A stretch of DNA of 64,000 nt, taken from NCBI RefSeq assembly GCF_002892835.1, contig NZ_PJMB01000001.1:1-64000 (forward strand), written 5' to 3'. Within the stretch, counting starts at the first letter, position 1. Each line of letters opens with the position of its first letter. Of this stretch, positions 27,215 to 37,005 are shown one piece after another. A model generated the notes under the pieces. It was not told the origin of the DNA, did no database searches, and saw only the letters and a program-made list of their open reading frames with translations. This DNA comes from Arthrobacter sp. AFG7.2. Lineage in GTDB: Bacteria > Actinomycetota > Actinomycetes > Actinomycetales > Micrococcaceae. A program made the position numbers and the translations under genes.

Positions 27215-28453
27215 ATGACGGCACAGCCCCGCGTGAGCCGCGGCACATCGCGGATTTTTTCCCTGCTGCGGCGGGACAGGCAGAAGCTTCCGCGCGACAT
27301 CAAGGTGATGCTGGCCGCGGCCTTCCTGATTGCCCTCGGATTTGGGCTTGTGGCCCCCGTGCTGCCGCAGTTTGCCACGACCTTCGGGGTGGGAAACACC
27401 GAGGCTTCCGTGATTGTGGCGATCTTCGCGTTCATGCGGCTGGTCTTTGCGCCGGCGGGCGGCGCTTTGATCGGGCGGCTGGGCGAGCGCCCCGTCTACG
27501 TGACGGGCCTGCTGATCGTTGCAGCCTCCACCGCCGCCTGTGCCTTCGCCCAGGATTACTGGCAGCTGCTGCTCTTCCGCGGGCTTGGCGGTGCGGGATC
27601 GGTGATGTTCACGGTCGCGTCGATGGCTCTGGTGGTGCGGCTCGCACCGCCGGAGAGCAGGGGGCGTGTCTCCGGGGCGTACGCTTCAGCATTCCTCATT
27701 GGCAACGTGTGCGGTCCGATCGTTGGCGGGCTGCTGGCAGGCTTCGGCCTGCGGGTTCCCTTCCTGGCTTATGCCGCTGCCCTGGTGGTGGCCGCCGTCG
27801 TGGTCCAGACGCAGCTAAGCCACCAGCGCCAGGGCAGCGGTCCAGCGCAGGAGCGCGCTGACATGCCCCTGGCCGAGGCCCTTGCTGCAGGCACGTACAG
27901 GACAGCCCTGATTTCCAGCTTCGTGAACGGCTGGGCGACTTTCGGGGTCCGGATGGCCACCGTTCCGCTGTTCGCGGTGGCCGCCCTCGCCTCGGGTCCT
28001 GAAGCGGCAGGGTTTGCGCTGGCGGTGTTCGCTGCCGGCAATGCCGCAGCGCTGACGTTCTCGGGCCGGCTGGCCGACACCCTGGGCCGCAAGCCCATGA
28101 TGATCACCGGGCTGCTCGTGGCTGGTGCCTCCACCGCTGCCATCGGCTTCACCTCTGAGCTGGGCTGGTTCCTGGCCGCATCGGCGCTGGCCGGCGTGGG
28201 GTCGGGTCTCTTCGGCCCGGCCCAGCAGGCGGCGGTCGCTGATGTGATCGGAACCGGCCGGTCCGGCGGCAAGGTGCTGGCGGTCTACCAGATGACCTCC
28301 GACGTCGGTGCAATCGTCGGGCCGGTCCTGGCCGGCGTGCTGGCCGACCGGCTGGGCTATGGCTGGGCTTTCGGCGTCACCGGCGGGATCATGCTCGTGG
28401 CGGCCTGCACCTGGCTGCCCACCCGGGAAAGCCTGCGCAAAACCAAGGCCTGA
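27215..28453 (+). CDS. MFS transporter (multidrug/TetA-like)
   Basis: A 412-aa major facilitator with about twelve hydrophobic segments. The family motif GALIGRLGERPVYVTGLL follows TM2. LADTLGRKPMMITGLLV is the matching repeat in the second half. It resembles DHA1 drug:H+ antiporters. The substrate is unknown. The intergenic region shared with amtB is 225 bases and carries a GlnR-like box plus a small GTTGT-T-ACAAC palindrome (27105-27115). It is convergent with ftsY. Confidence 0.85.
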   Translation: MTAQPRVSRGTSRIFSLLRRDRQKLPRDIKVMLAAAFLIALGFGLVAPVLPQFATTFGVGNTEASVIVAIFAFMRLVFAPAGGALIGRLGERPVYVTGLLIVAASTAACAFAQDYWQLLLFRGLGGAGSVMFTVASMALVVRLAPPESRGRVSGAYASAFLIGNVCGPIVGGLLAGFGLRVPFLAYAAALVVAAVVVQTQLSHQRQGSGPAQERADMPLAEALAAGTYRTALISSFVNGWATFGVRMATVPLFAVAALASGPEAAGFALAVFAAGNAAALTFSGRLADTLGRKPMMITGLLVAGASTAAIGFTSELGWFLAASALAGVGSGLFGPAQQAAVADVIGTGRSGGKVLAVYQMTSDVGAIVGPVLAGVLADRLGYGWAFGVTGGIMLVAACTWLPTRESLRKTKA

Positions 28454-28460
28454 CCAGCAC

Positions 28461-28486
28461 CACCCGGGCCACCCCTTGGCCGGGTG
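28461..28486. terminator. Hairpin between convergent MFS gene and ftsY
   Basis: CACCCGGGCC (28461-28470) can pair with GGCCGGGTG (28478-28486) with one bulged G. It lies in the 39-base gap between two convergent stops. Confidence 0.5.
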
Positions 28487-28492
28487 CAGCTG

Positions 28493-29701
28493 CTAGTTCA
28501 GCAGCGCGTCCACGAAGCTCTCCGCTTCGAAGGGGGCAAGATCGTCTGCGCCCTCCCCCAAACCGATCAGCTTCACCGGAACGCCCAGGGTCTTTTGGAT
28601 TGCGACGACGATGCCGCCCTTGGCCGTGCCGTCCAGCTTGGTCAGGACGATGCCGGTGATGTTGACGACTTCGGAGAACACACGGGCCTGGTTCAGGCCG
28701 TTCTGCCCGGTGGTGGCGTCCAGCACCAGGAGGACTTCGTCCACCTCGGCCAGTTTTTCCACCACGCGCTTGACCTTGCCCAGTTCGTCCATGAGGCCAA
28801 CCTTGTTCTGCAGCCGGCCGGCGGTGTCGATCATGACCACGTCGACTTCCTGCTCGATCCCGGCCTTGACCGCTTCATAGGCAACCGAGGCGGGGTCGGC
28901 GCCGTCGATGTCCGACTTCACGGTGGGAACGCCCACGCGCTGGCCCCAGGTTGCCAGCTGCTCGGCGGCCGCCGCGCGGAACGTGTCCGCGGCGCCGAGC
29001 AGGACGTCCTTGTCCTCCGCCACCAGAACGCGGGCGAGCTTGCCCACCGTGGTGGTCTTGCCGACGCCATTAACACCCACCACCATCATCACGGCGGGGC
29101 GGTCAGCGTGCCGCTGGACGTTAAGGGTGCGGTCCATGGTGGGATCGACGATCTTGATGAGCTCTTCCCGCAGGAGCGCCTTGACCTGCTCCGGGGTCCG
29201 CGTGCCCAGGACCTTGACGCGCTCACGGAGGGCGTCCACCAGCTGCATGGTGGGTTCGGTGCCGAGGTCTGCCAGAAGGAGGGTCTCCTCCACTTCATCC
29301 CAGACGTCCTCGTCGATCCTGTCACTGGAGAGCAGTGCGAGGAGGCCCTTGCCCATGACGTTGTTGGAGCGGACCAGACGCTCGCGGAGCCGGACCAGCC
29401 TGCCGGCCACCGGCAGCGGGGTCTCGACAGATATGACTTCAAGACCGGCGGCGTCGTCCGGGACTTCGGTGGTTTCCAGCCCCTCCAGGTCCACGCCGTC
29501 CGGCGCATTGCGGTCAGTCGCCGGAGCCGGCCGGTCCTCCACGGCAGTGCTGCCGCTCCGGGGGGTCACGGGGTCGTTGGCGTCACGGGTTCCCGGGTAG
29601 CGGGTGATGTTCTTCCGGGTCTTCATCAGGACCGGGATCAGCCCGCCGACAACCACCAGGGCAGCAAGAATGGACAGAAGTATGGGAAGGATGTCGTTCA
29701 C
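28493..29701 (-). CDS. ftsY: Signal recognition particle receptor FtsY
   Basis: A 402-aa SRP GTPase at the membrane that receives Ffh-ribosome complexes. An N-terminal membrane segment (~4-25, LPILLSILAALVVVGGLIP) precedes an acidic linker, then NG domains: GVNGVGKTTTVGK (~209-221), DTAGRLQNK and TKLDGTAKGG. A true N-terminal transmembrane anchor is common in actinobacterial FtsY. The start is GTG with AGGGGA. It is downstream of smc. Confidence 0.95.
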   Translation of the reverse strand: MNDILPILLSILAALVVVGGLIPVLMKTRKNITRYPGTRDANDPVTPRSGSTAVEDRPAPATDRNAPDGVDLEGLETTEVPDDAAGLEVISVETPLPVAGRLVRLRERLVRSNNVMGKGLLALLSSDRIDEDVWDEVEETLLLADLGTEPTMQLVDALRERVKVLGTRTPEQVKALLREELIKIVDPTMDRTLNVQRHADRPAVMMVVGVNGVGKTTTVGKLARVLVAEDKDVLLGAADTFRAAAAEQLATWGQRVGVPTVKSDIDGADPASVAYEAVKAGIEQEVDVVMIDTAGRLQNKVGLMDELGKVKRVVEKLAEVDEVLLVLDATTGQNGLNQARVFSEVVNITGIVLTKLDGTAKGGIVVAIQKTLGVPVKLIGLGEGADDLAPFEAESFVDALLN

Positions 29702-29776
29702 TCCCCTAGCTTCTCATACACACCGGACGCGGTTTTGGGGCTTTCGGCCAGTTGATCTGCCGTTACGCGGGGGCCG

Positions 29777-32700
29777 CTATACCTCGGCGCCGAGCCGCTG
29801 GCTGATCACGGTGGAGACGCCGTCCCCCCGCATGGTGACGCCGTACAGTGCATCCGCCACTTCCATGGTCCGCTTCTGGTGGGTGATGACGATGAGCTGG
29901 CTGGACTCCCGGAGTTCCTCGAAGATGGTGATGAGCCGGCCCAGGTTCGTGTCGTCCAGGGCTGCTTCCACCTCGTCCATGACGTAGAACGGTGATGGCC
30001 GGGCCTTGAAGATGGCGACGAGCAGGGCCACGGCGGTCAGGGACCGTTCGCCGCCGGACAGGAGCGACAGCCGTTTGATTTTCTTGCCGGCCGGACGCGC
30101 CTCCACCTCGATGCCGGTGGTAAGCATGTCCCCCGGATCGGTGAGGACCAGCCGCCCCTCGCCGCCTGGAAAGAGCCGGGCGAAAACCCTGACGAACTGG
30201 GCCTGGGTGTCCTCGAAGGCCTCCGTGAAAACCCGCTGGACCCGGTCATCCACCTCCTTGATAATGTCCAGCAGGTCCTTCCGGCTGGCTTTCAGGTCCT
30301 CGAGCTGGGTGCTGAGGAACTGGTGGCGTTCCTCCAGCGCGGCGAATTCCTCGAGCGCCAGGGGGTTGACCCGGCCCAGGCCGGCGAGGTCCCGTTCGGC
30401 CTTGCGCAGCCGTTTCTCCTGCTCTGCCCTGACGTAGGGCTTTCCTTCCAGGATGTCCGCACCGGTCTCGTCCACGGGCGCGCGGAGGGCGGCCCACTTG
30501 TCCCCGCTCTCCCCTGCGGGGACAGGAACGGGTACATCGGGCCCGTATTCGGCGACCAGGGCGTCGGGGGTTATGCCCAGCTCGTCAATGGAACGGGTCT
30601 CCAAAGCTTCGATCCGTGCCTTTTGCTGGGTACGGGCGAGCTCGTCACGGTGGACGTTGTCCGTGAGATCGGCGAGTTCACGGGCCAGCAGTTCATTGGC
30701 GGTCCGCACTGCGGCCAGTTCCTGGTCCCGCTGTTCCCGGTTCTCCTCCGCGAGGTCCCGTTCATGCTGTGCCAGGTCCACCGAGACGTCGGCGCAGCGA
30801 AGCGCCAGACCGACGGCGGCAGATACGGCAGCTGCCCGGCGCGCCTGGATGCAGCGCAGGCGGGCGCGCTCTGCAGCTTCTTCGCGGGCACGGCGTTCGG
30901 TGGCGGCGGCCCGTTCCAATGATGCCGCTCTGTTCTTTGTTGCCGTGAGCTGTTCCTCGGCGCTTCGCAGCGACAGCCGCGCCTCAACCTCGGCAGTCCG
31001 TGCGCGGGAGGCAGCCTGTGCAAGGGCGTCACGGCGCTCCGTGGAGGGTTCCTGCTCCAATGGTGCTTCCTGCGCGGCGGCAAGGCGCGCGGCTACTGCT
31101 GCGAGCGCCTCTTCCTCAGCTGCAACGTTTGCCTCTGCTTTGGCCAGGGAAGCGGCCAGGCGGTCACTTTCGCCGACGGCGCTGCGCAGCACGGAGTTCA
31201 GGTGCCCGAGCCGTTCTGCCACCGCGGCCAGCCTGGCGTCGGAGTCGTGCAGCCTCTCCAGGGCAGCGTCCGCCCGTTCCTGTGCCTCAGCCTGCCGGGC
31301 CTCGGCGCCTGCGAGGGCGAACCTGTTCCGCTCCAAACCTGCCGTGACCCCGGCTAGCCGGCTCTCGGCGTCGTCCACGGCTGCCTGCACCTCCAGCAGC
31401 GACGGCGCCTTCGCCGAGCCGCCCGTCACTGACAGGGCGGTGAAGATGTCCCCGGCACTGGTGACGGCAGTAAGTTCCGGATGGTCCGCCACCAGGGCGG
31501 AGGCTGCCTGGATGCCGGGCACGACGGCGGTGCGGGACAGCAGGTGCGAAACCAGCGTTGTGCAGGGGGGAGAACAGGTGACGAGTTCCGCTGCCCAGCG
31601 CGCGCCCGGGGGGAGGGCCTTGCCCGTGTCCGGGACATCCGCATCAGCCGCCGCCGATGCCGGGAGCAGCGACGCGCGCCCGGCGTCGTCGTCCTTCAGC
31701 AGCTGGACCACGGCAGCCGCGGCCGGAGCATCCCGGACAATGACTGCCTCGGACGCCTCTCCCAAAGCCGCGGCGATCGCCGTCTCAAAGCCTGGTTCCA
31801 CCGTCAGTTCCGCTGCCAGCGTTCCGAGCACCCCATCAAGGTTGGCATGCAGCGCATGCCTGGCGCCGTCCTTGCGCTCGAGGCCGAGCCTCAGCGCATC
31901 GCGGCGCGCCACTAAGGCATCACGCTGCCGCACGTCCTCACTTACTGCCGCCTTGAGTTCTGAAATCTCCTGGACCACTGTGTCCAGTGCGCTGCTGGCT
32001 GCCTCGTAATCGGCGTCCAGGGATTCCTCTCCCTCCTCGACGCCTGCCACCTGGTTTTCAAGGGTGGCGAATTCTGCCTGGGCCCGGGCACGCCGCTCAG
32101 TGCCAGCAGCAAGGGACTCGCGCAGCCTGCCCAGTTCAGCCTGGGCTGATTCCACCCGTGACCTGGCCGCGGCCACCTGGCCGGCCAGCCGCGCCAGCCC
32201 CTCACGGCGGTCCGCTGCAGCCCTCAGTTCTGCAGTGAGGCGCTTGTCCTCTGCGAGCGCCACGCGCTCTGCTTCGGCCTTGTCCGTGCTGGCCGTGCCA
32301 AGGGCGTTCCGGCAATGAAGCACGGTGCGTTCAAGCTCGGCGAGTTCGTCACGGACCCTGGCCGCCTGGCGTTCCAGCTGTTCCGGATCCCGCCCGGACG
32401 GCGGTGCTTCCACGGAGCCGAGCAGGCGGCTGCGTTCCTGCGCCAGTGACCCCAGGGAACGAAGCCGCTCCCTTGTGGCGGACAAGCGGTACCAGGTGTC
32501 CCTTGCCGCGTTCAATTGCGGAGTTGCCTCTGCTGCGAGCTGCTCCAGCGCAGCCTGCTCCCGCCGGCCGGCATCCAGCTGCCGGCCGGCAAGCGCCCGC
32601 CGTTCCTTCAGCGCGGCTTCATCAGCCACATCCCGTTCCAGTGCGAGCTGGAGCTGGACAAGGTCGTCAGCCAGCAGGCGCGCGCGGGCATCGCGCACAT

Positions 32701-33361
32701 CGAACTGGACCCGCTGGGCGCGGCGGGCCACTTCGGCCTGCTTCCCCAACGGCGTCAGCTGGCGCCTGATCTCCCCGGTGAGATCGGTGAGGCGCTGCAG
32801 GTTTGCCTGCATGGCCTCCAGCTTGCGCACGGTCCTTTCCTTGCGGCGGCGGTGCTTGAGGATGCCGGCAGCTTCCTCAATGAAGCCGCGGCGGTCCTCG
32901 GGGGTGGCGTGCAGGACACGGTCCAGCTGCCCCTGGCCAACAATGACGTGCATCTCACGGCCCAGGCCGGAATCGGACAGCAGTTCCTGGATGTCCAGCA
33001 GCCGGCAGCCGGCGCCGTTGATGGCGTATTCGGATCCGCCGGTGCGGAACAGGGTGCGTGAGATGGTCACTTCGCTGTACTCGATGGGCAGTGCGCCGTC
33101 AGCGTTGTCGATGGTCAGCGAGACGTGGGCGCGGCCCAGCGGCGGGCGGCCTGACGTCCCGGCGAAGATGACGTCTTCCATCTTCCCGCCCCGGAGGGTT
33201 TTGGCTCCCTGCTCACCCATCACCCAGGCCAGGGCGTCCACCACGTTGGACTTTCCGGAGCCGTTCGGGCCGACGACCGCGGTGACTCCGGGTTCGAAAT
33301 TGAAGGTGGTGGCGGACGCGAATGACTTGAACCCCCGGACGGTCAGGCTTTTGAGGTGCAA
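29777..33361 (-). CDS. smc: Chromosome segregation ATPase SMC
   Basis: A 1194-aa condensin subunit that with ScpA/ScpB loops and organises the chromosome. Walker A is GPNGSGKSNVVDALAWV (residues 31-47). Long coiled coils flank a hinge near ~500-660 (includes LDGVLGTLAAEL and GARWAAELVT). The C-terminal head has the ABC signature LLSGGERSLTAVAL and Walker B FYVMDEVEAALDD. The start is a TTG at 33361, giving MHLKSLTVRGFKSFAS. Arms are rich in Ala/Arg/Glu. It is followed by ftsY. Confidence 0.96.
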   Translation of the reverse strand: MHLKSLTVRGFKSFASATTFNFEPGVTAVVGPNGSGKSNVVDALAWVMGEQGAKTLRGGKMEDVIFAGTSGRPPLGRAHVSLTIDNADGALPIEYSEVTISRTLFRTGGSEYAINGAGCRLLDIQELLSDSGLGREMHVIVGQGQLDRVLHATPEDRRGFIEEAAGILKHRRRKERTVRKLEAMQANLQRLTDLTGEIRRQLTPLGKQAEVARRAQRVQFDVRDARARLLADDLVQLQLALERDVADEAALKERRALAGRQLDAGRREQAALEQLAAEATPQLNAARDTWYRLSATRERLRSLGSLAQERSRLLGSVEAPPSGRDPEQLERQAARVRDELAELERTVLHCRNALGTASTDKAEAERVALAEDKRLTAELRAAADRREGLARLAGQVAAARSRVESAQAELGRLRESLAAGTERRARAQAEFATLENQVAGVEEGEESLDADYEAASSALDTVVQEISELKAAVSEDVRQRDALVARRDALRLGLERKDGARHALHANLDGVLGTLAAELTVEPGFETAIAAALGEASEAVIVRDAPAAAAVVQLLKDDDAGRASLLPASAAADADVPDTGKALPPGARWAAELVTCSPPCTTLVSHLLSRTAVVPGIQAASALVADHPELTAVTSAGDIFTALSVTGGSAKAPSLLEVQAAVDDAESRLAGVTAGLERNRFALAGAEARQAEAQERADAALERLHDSDARLAAVAERLGHLNSVLRSAVGESDRLAASLAKAEANVAAEEEALAAVAARLAAAQEAPLEQEPSTERRDALAQAASRARTAEVEARLSLRSAEEQLTATKNRAASLERAAATERRAREEAAERARLRCIQARRAAAVSAAVGLALRCADVSVDLAQHERDLAEENREQRDQELAAVRTANELLARELADLTDNVHRDELARTQQKARIEALETRSIDELGITPDALVAEYGPDVPVPVPAGESGDKWAALRAPVDETGADILEGKPYVRAEQEKRLRKAERDLAGLGRVNPLALEEFAALEERHQFLSTQLEDLKASRKDLLDIIKEVDDRVQRVFTEAFEDTQAQFVRVFARLFPGGEGRLVLTDPGDMLTTGIEVEARPAGKKIKRLSLLSGGERSLTAVALLVAIFKARPSPFYVMDEVEAALDDTNLGRLITIFEELRESSQLIVITHQKRTMEVADALYGVTMRGDGVSTVISQRLGAEV

Positions 33362-33483
33362 GGCTTTTCGGATCTCCTGAGTGGCTGAGGCGGCTGCTTC
33401 GCTGTCCTAAATCTACTGGGTTCCAGCCGAAAGTCCGGGATTCCCGCTGCCTTTCCACGGCTCCTGGCCCTGGGAACGGCCGT

Positions 33484-34608
33484 TCAGTGCACCACGGCCG
33501 GAGACGACGCATGCTCGATCAGGAGTTTGGGAACAGCCTCTGGACTGGTGGAAAGCGACCAGATGTCGCTGTCCCTGCCCGTATCGTCCCTCAGGAGGCC
33601 GTAGGCCACCGTGCTGTTATCAAGCCATTCAATCTGGTCATCGAGGTTCCGTTCCTCGGCCAGGACCGTCACCGCCCCCGTCCCAAGGTCCAGCACCGCG
33701 GCATTCCTGTGGCCGAGGAGCGTCCCGGAGGTGCTCTTCTTGAAGGCTATCCTGGTCCCGTCGGGTGAGATGGAGGGGCATTCGACGCCGGATGCCACCA
33801 CCGTGAGGGTGCGGCCGGCAAGGCTCCCGCGCACCAGCCAGATGTTGCCCTGGGAGGTGGCTGTGGCATAGAAGTCGCCAGGGTGGCCAGGGACAAACGT
33901 GACACCCCAGAAGTTCCGGTCCGGCGCCGTGATCCCGGTGCCGCCGGACAGGAGGGCGAAGTCCTCGAGGTTTCCGTAGTCTGTGCCATCGACTCCGTGA
34001 ATGACCGTCTCGGTGGAGAGACCGGCAGAATCGTACGAGTGGCCGGAGACGAAGACCGTGGTGGCAACGAGCGAACCGTCCGGGCTGATGCGTGTCCTGC
34101 TGGGGATCCCGCCCAGGGCCCAGGAAGTGACCGGTTCCAGGTCGGAACTGTAGGCAGCGGCTTCAAAAGTCGTGGGAACCCCGTTGCTGATGGCCAGGCA
34201 GCTGACCAGCGTCCTGGTGGCGTAAACGCGGTAGCAGGCTTCTCCGGTGAGAGCGCGTTCACCGGAAGGGTCAGCAAGCGGCACCGTCGCCGCCTGTCCG
34301 TATCCCTGCCCCGGCGCAGTATTCCTGAACATCACAAAGGGCTCGCCGGGCAGGGCATCGGCAGTGCCAACCCGGACTGCTGACGCGGCTTCCTGGCCCG
34401 ATGCCGTCTCCTGGAAAGACCACACGGCGTAGACACCCGCCGCGGCGAGCGTCAGCGCGACCACTGCCAGCAAAACCACCAGGCGCCGCAGTCCCCTTGC
34501 CGGCGCGTCCGCGGCAGGTTCCGGCACGCCGGTTCCGGCGGTGCCGCCTGCGGCATCTTCCGGAACGGCCGGCGTGTTTTCGGCGGTCCCCTGCCTGGAG
34601 CGGCTCAT
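33484..34608 (-). CDS. Membrane-anchored TolB-like beta-propeller protein
   Basis: A 374-aa protein with a ~35-residue Pro/Ala-rich cytoplasmic tail, one membrane segment (~residues 44-66, RLVVLLAVVALTLAAAGVYA), and an extracellular part resembling WD40/TolB-like blades. Typical blade strings are ISPDGSLVATTVF and ISPDGTRIAFKKSTSG. Function is unknown. Its ATG overlaps the stop of the upstream MFS gene by 4 nt, so the pair is coupled and may act together. The pair lies between smc and mutM, which are usually closer together. Confidence 0.75.
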   Translation of the reverse strand: MSRSRQGTAENTPAVPEDAAGGTAGTGVPEPAADAPARGLRRLVVLLAVVALTLAAAGVYAVWSFQETASGQEAASAVRVGTADALPGEPFVMFRNTAPGQGYGQAATVPLADPSGERALTGEACYRVYATRTLVSCLAISNGVPTTFEAAAYSSDLEPVTSWALGGIPSRTRISPDGSLVATTVFVSGHSYDSAGLSTETVIHGVDGTDYGNLEDFALLSGGTGITAPDRNFWGVTFVPGHPGDFYATATSQGNIWLVRGSLAGRTLTVVASGVECPSISPDGTRIAFKKSTSGTLLGHRNAAVLDLGTGAVTVLAEERNLDDQIEWLDNSTVAYGLLRDDTGRDSDIWSLSTSPEAVPKLLIEHASSPAVVH

Positions 34609-35873
34609 GGCTCCGCCGTCTCGGTAGCGGTCCGCAGCAGCATGGCGGACGCACCGAGCGCAATGGCCAGGAGAACCGCCACAGCCATCACAGCCGTCTC
34701 CGCACCCAGCGCGTACCAGAGCACCCCGAACCCGGCGGCTGACGCCATTCTGCTCAATGCCACGATGGTTTGCGCCGTTCCCAGTGCTGTGCCAAGGCTC
34801 CCGGGTGTGGCAAGTCTGCTGACCAGGGCGGCCAGGACGCCGTCTGTTGCGGCGTAGAACAGGCCCAGGAGCAGCAGGCAGCCCAGGGTTGCGGTGATTC
34901 CGCCGGCGGGAAGGCCCGCCAGCAGGTAGCAGAGCAGGAGGGCGATGTGGCCGGCGAGGAAGACCTTCACACGTCCAATCCGGTCCGCCAGGCGCCCCAG
35001 GGGAATGGCAAACAGCAGGAACGCCACATTGGTGCCCACGTACAGGAGGGGGAACCACTGGACGGCGAACGACTCCCGGCTTTGCAGCAGAAGGTATATG
35101 AAGCCGTCACCGATGGTCAGGACGCCGAGGAGCCCGGCCGTGAGCATCAGCCGGGCGAGACCCCGGTGCTTCAGATGGGACCACTTCAGCTGCGGCCGCC
35201 GGAAAAATGGGGCGGCAGCCGCCGCGGGCGGGGGCGCATTCCGGCTGCGGCCTGGAACCATCAGGATCAGGACAGCGACGCCAATGACGGAAAATGCCAG
35301 CGACACCACAAACACGGTGGTGAAACCGTTAGGGATCAGCATCAGGATGAGGAAGGCGAGGAGCGGGCCCACAGCGGCACCAATGTTGTCGAGCATCCGG
35401 TGCATGCCGAAGGACCGTGCAAGGTAGTCGGGCTGGGCGGCGGCTGAAATCATGGCATCCCTGGGTGCGGTCCTGATGCCCTTGCCGATTCTGTCCCCGG
35501 TGACGATCCCTGCAACCGCCCAGAAGCCGCCAGCGAAAAGGAACCCGATTCTGGCGAGCATGGAAAGTCCGTAGCCGGCCACCGCCACGCGCTTTGGATG
35601 GCCGCTCCGGTCGGACGCCCACCCTGCGCCGATGCGGACGATCGCGCTGGCACCCTGGTTGATACCGTCAATGACCCCGAAAGCTATGGTGGACAGCCCG
35701 AGGAAACCGGTCACGTAGAGCGGAAGAACGGCCGCAACTGATTCCGATGAAATATCGGTCACCATGCTGACGATGCCAAGCCAGATGATGACAGGAGACA
35801 GCCGGAAGGCGGTCCTGGCGGCTGCAGACCCTGGCGCCACATGGTCCTTCTTGCCGCCTTCGCGGTCCGACAT
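34605..35873 (-). CDS. MFS transporter
   Basis: A 422-aa major facilitator with about twelve hydrophobic segments. The sequence MVTDISSESVAAVLPLYV in TM1 and GAGWASDRSGHPKRVAVAGY in loop 2-3 mark a YfcJ/Rv-type subgroup of unknown substrate. LGRLADRIGRVKVFLAGHIA is the second-half motif. I give ATG 35873. A TTG four codons upstream (35885) has a better-spaced AGGAG site and may be used. It overlaps the TolB-like gene. Confidence 0.83.
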   Translation of the reverse strand: MSDREGGKKDHVAPGSAAARTAFRLSPVIIWLGIVSMVTDISSESVAAVLPLYVTGFLGLSTIAFGVIDGINQGASAIVRIGAGWASDRSGHPKRVAVAGYGLSMLARIGFLFAGGFWAVAGIVTGDRIGKGIRTAPRDAMISAAAQPDYLARSFGMHRMLDNIGAAVGPLLAFLILMLIPNGFTTVFVVSLAFSVIGVAVLILMVPGRSRNAPPPAAAAAPFFRRPQLKWSHLKHRGLARLMLTAGLLGVLTIGDGFIYLLLQSRESFAVQWFPLLYVGTNVAFLLFAIPLGRLADRIGRVKVFLAGHIALLLCYLLAGLPAGGITATLGCLLLLGLFYAATDGVLAALVSRLATPGSLGTALGTAQTIVALSRMASAAGFGVLWYALGAETAVMAVAVLLAIALGASAMLLRTATETAEP

Positions 35874-36026
35874 GGAAATGTACAACGGCGGCCTGCTCCT
35901 GGGGGACGGGATAGCGGGGTACTGCTGCGGGCTGCACACCGCATTTAAGAACAGTCTTGCAGCCCGGGCATAACCGCTCAATCAAGAGATACTCCATTAT
36001 TTGCAGCGGCTGCATCCTGCCGGTTT

Positions 36027-37001
36027 CTACCAGCGCCCGTTCCGGGGGCGCGGCTGGCAGACCGGGCAGGTGTGGGATGACCGGTTCATGAACTGCTCCC
36101 GCCGGATGGACGAGTAGATACCCGCTTCGGCGCACCGTGTGCAGGCCTGCCCTTCCCGGCCGTAGGCGTTGAGGGACCGGTCGAAGTATCCAGAGGCCCC
36201 GTTGACGTTGACGTACAGGGAATCAAAGCTGGTTCCGCCCGCTGCCAACGCATCCAGCATGACTTCGCGGGCGCTGGCGAGGACCCTTTCCGCTTCGGCC
36301 CGCCGCAGTGTGTCAGTAGGCCGGGCGTAGTGCAGCCGCGCCCTCCACAATGCTTCATCGGCGTAGATGTTGCCGATGCCGGATACCAGGCCCTGGTCCA
36401 GCAGTGCCCGCTTCAGGCCGGTCTTCCGCTTTCGGAGCCGCCGGTAGAAAAGGTCGAAGGAGAATGCGGGGTCCAAGGGATCGCGGGCAATGTGCGATGC
36501 CTCCTCGGCTATAAGCGGCAAGGGCGATTCTGCGAGGCCGCCGGGACCGCCGTCGTCAGTTGGAACCATTGCCGTAACGAACAGCCCGCCGAAAATGCGC
36601 TGGTCCACGAACCGCAGCTGTTCGGGCATGCTGTCACGGGGGCTAAGCCGGAAACGGACCTTGAGGTGCTTCTCATCAGGGACATTACTGTCCTGCATCA
36701 GGAGCTGGCCGCTCATGCCCAGATGGGCCAGGAGCGCCACCTTCGGCCGCTCCGTGTCTCCTTGAACTCCCGCCGGCTGTTCACCGTGCCCGCTGTCCAG
36801 AAGCGGCATCCAGAGAAACTTCCCGCGCCGCACGACGTCCGCCACAAGGGCGCCTTCCAGGTTCCCGGTGAAGTCTTCCGCTCCGAGTGCGTGGCGCCGG
36901 ATCGAGCGTGGGTCAAGGACCTCCACCGACTCAACAGTCCGCCCCCGGACCCAGCTCACCAGTCCGCGGCGGACCACCTCAACCTCGGGAAGCTCGGGCA
37001 C
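36027..37001 (-). CDS. mutM: Formamidopyrimidine-DNA glycosylase
   Basis: A 324-aa bifunctional glycosylase/AP lyase that removes 8-oxoguanine and ring-opened purines. The mature protein begins [13 protein letters not shown] (catalytic Pro1, Glu2) after the GTG-encoded Met. The H2TH region includes [16 protein letters not shown]. The C-terminal zinc finger has all four cysteines: CTRC near 280 and CPVC near 310. GTG at 37001 lies four bases after the rnc stop. The frame upstream would overlap all of rnc. Confidence 0.93.
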   Translation of the reverse strand: MPELPEVEVVRRGLVSWVRGRTVESVEVLDPRSIRRHALGAEDFTGNLEGALVADVVRRGKFLWMPLLDSGHGEQPAGVQGDTERPKVALLAHLGMSGQLLMQDSNVPDEKHLKVRFRLSPRDSMPEQLRFVDQRIFGGLFVTAMVPTDDGGPGGLAESPLPLIAEEASHIARDPLDPAFSFDLFYRRLRKRKTGLKRALLDQGLVSGIGNIYADEALWRARLHYARPTDTLRRAEAERVLASAREVMLDALAAGGTSFDSLYVNVNGASGYFDRSLNAYGREGQACTRCAEAGIYSSIRREQFMNRSSHTCPVCQPRPRNGRW

Positions 37002-37005
37002 GGGG

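Noticed and set aside
30453..32009. A 518-codon plus-strand open frame opposite smc
   Set aside because: Ser/Ala/Arg-rich mirror of the SMC coiled coil.
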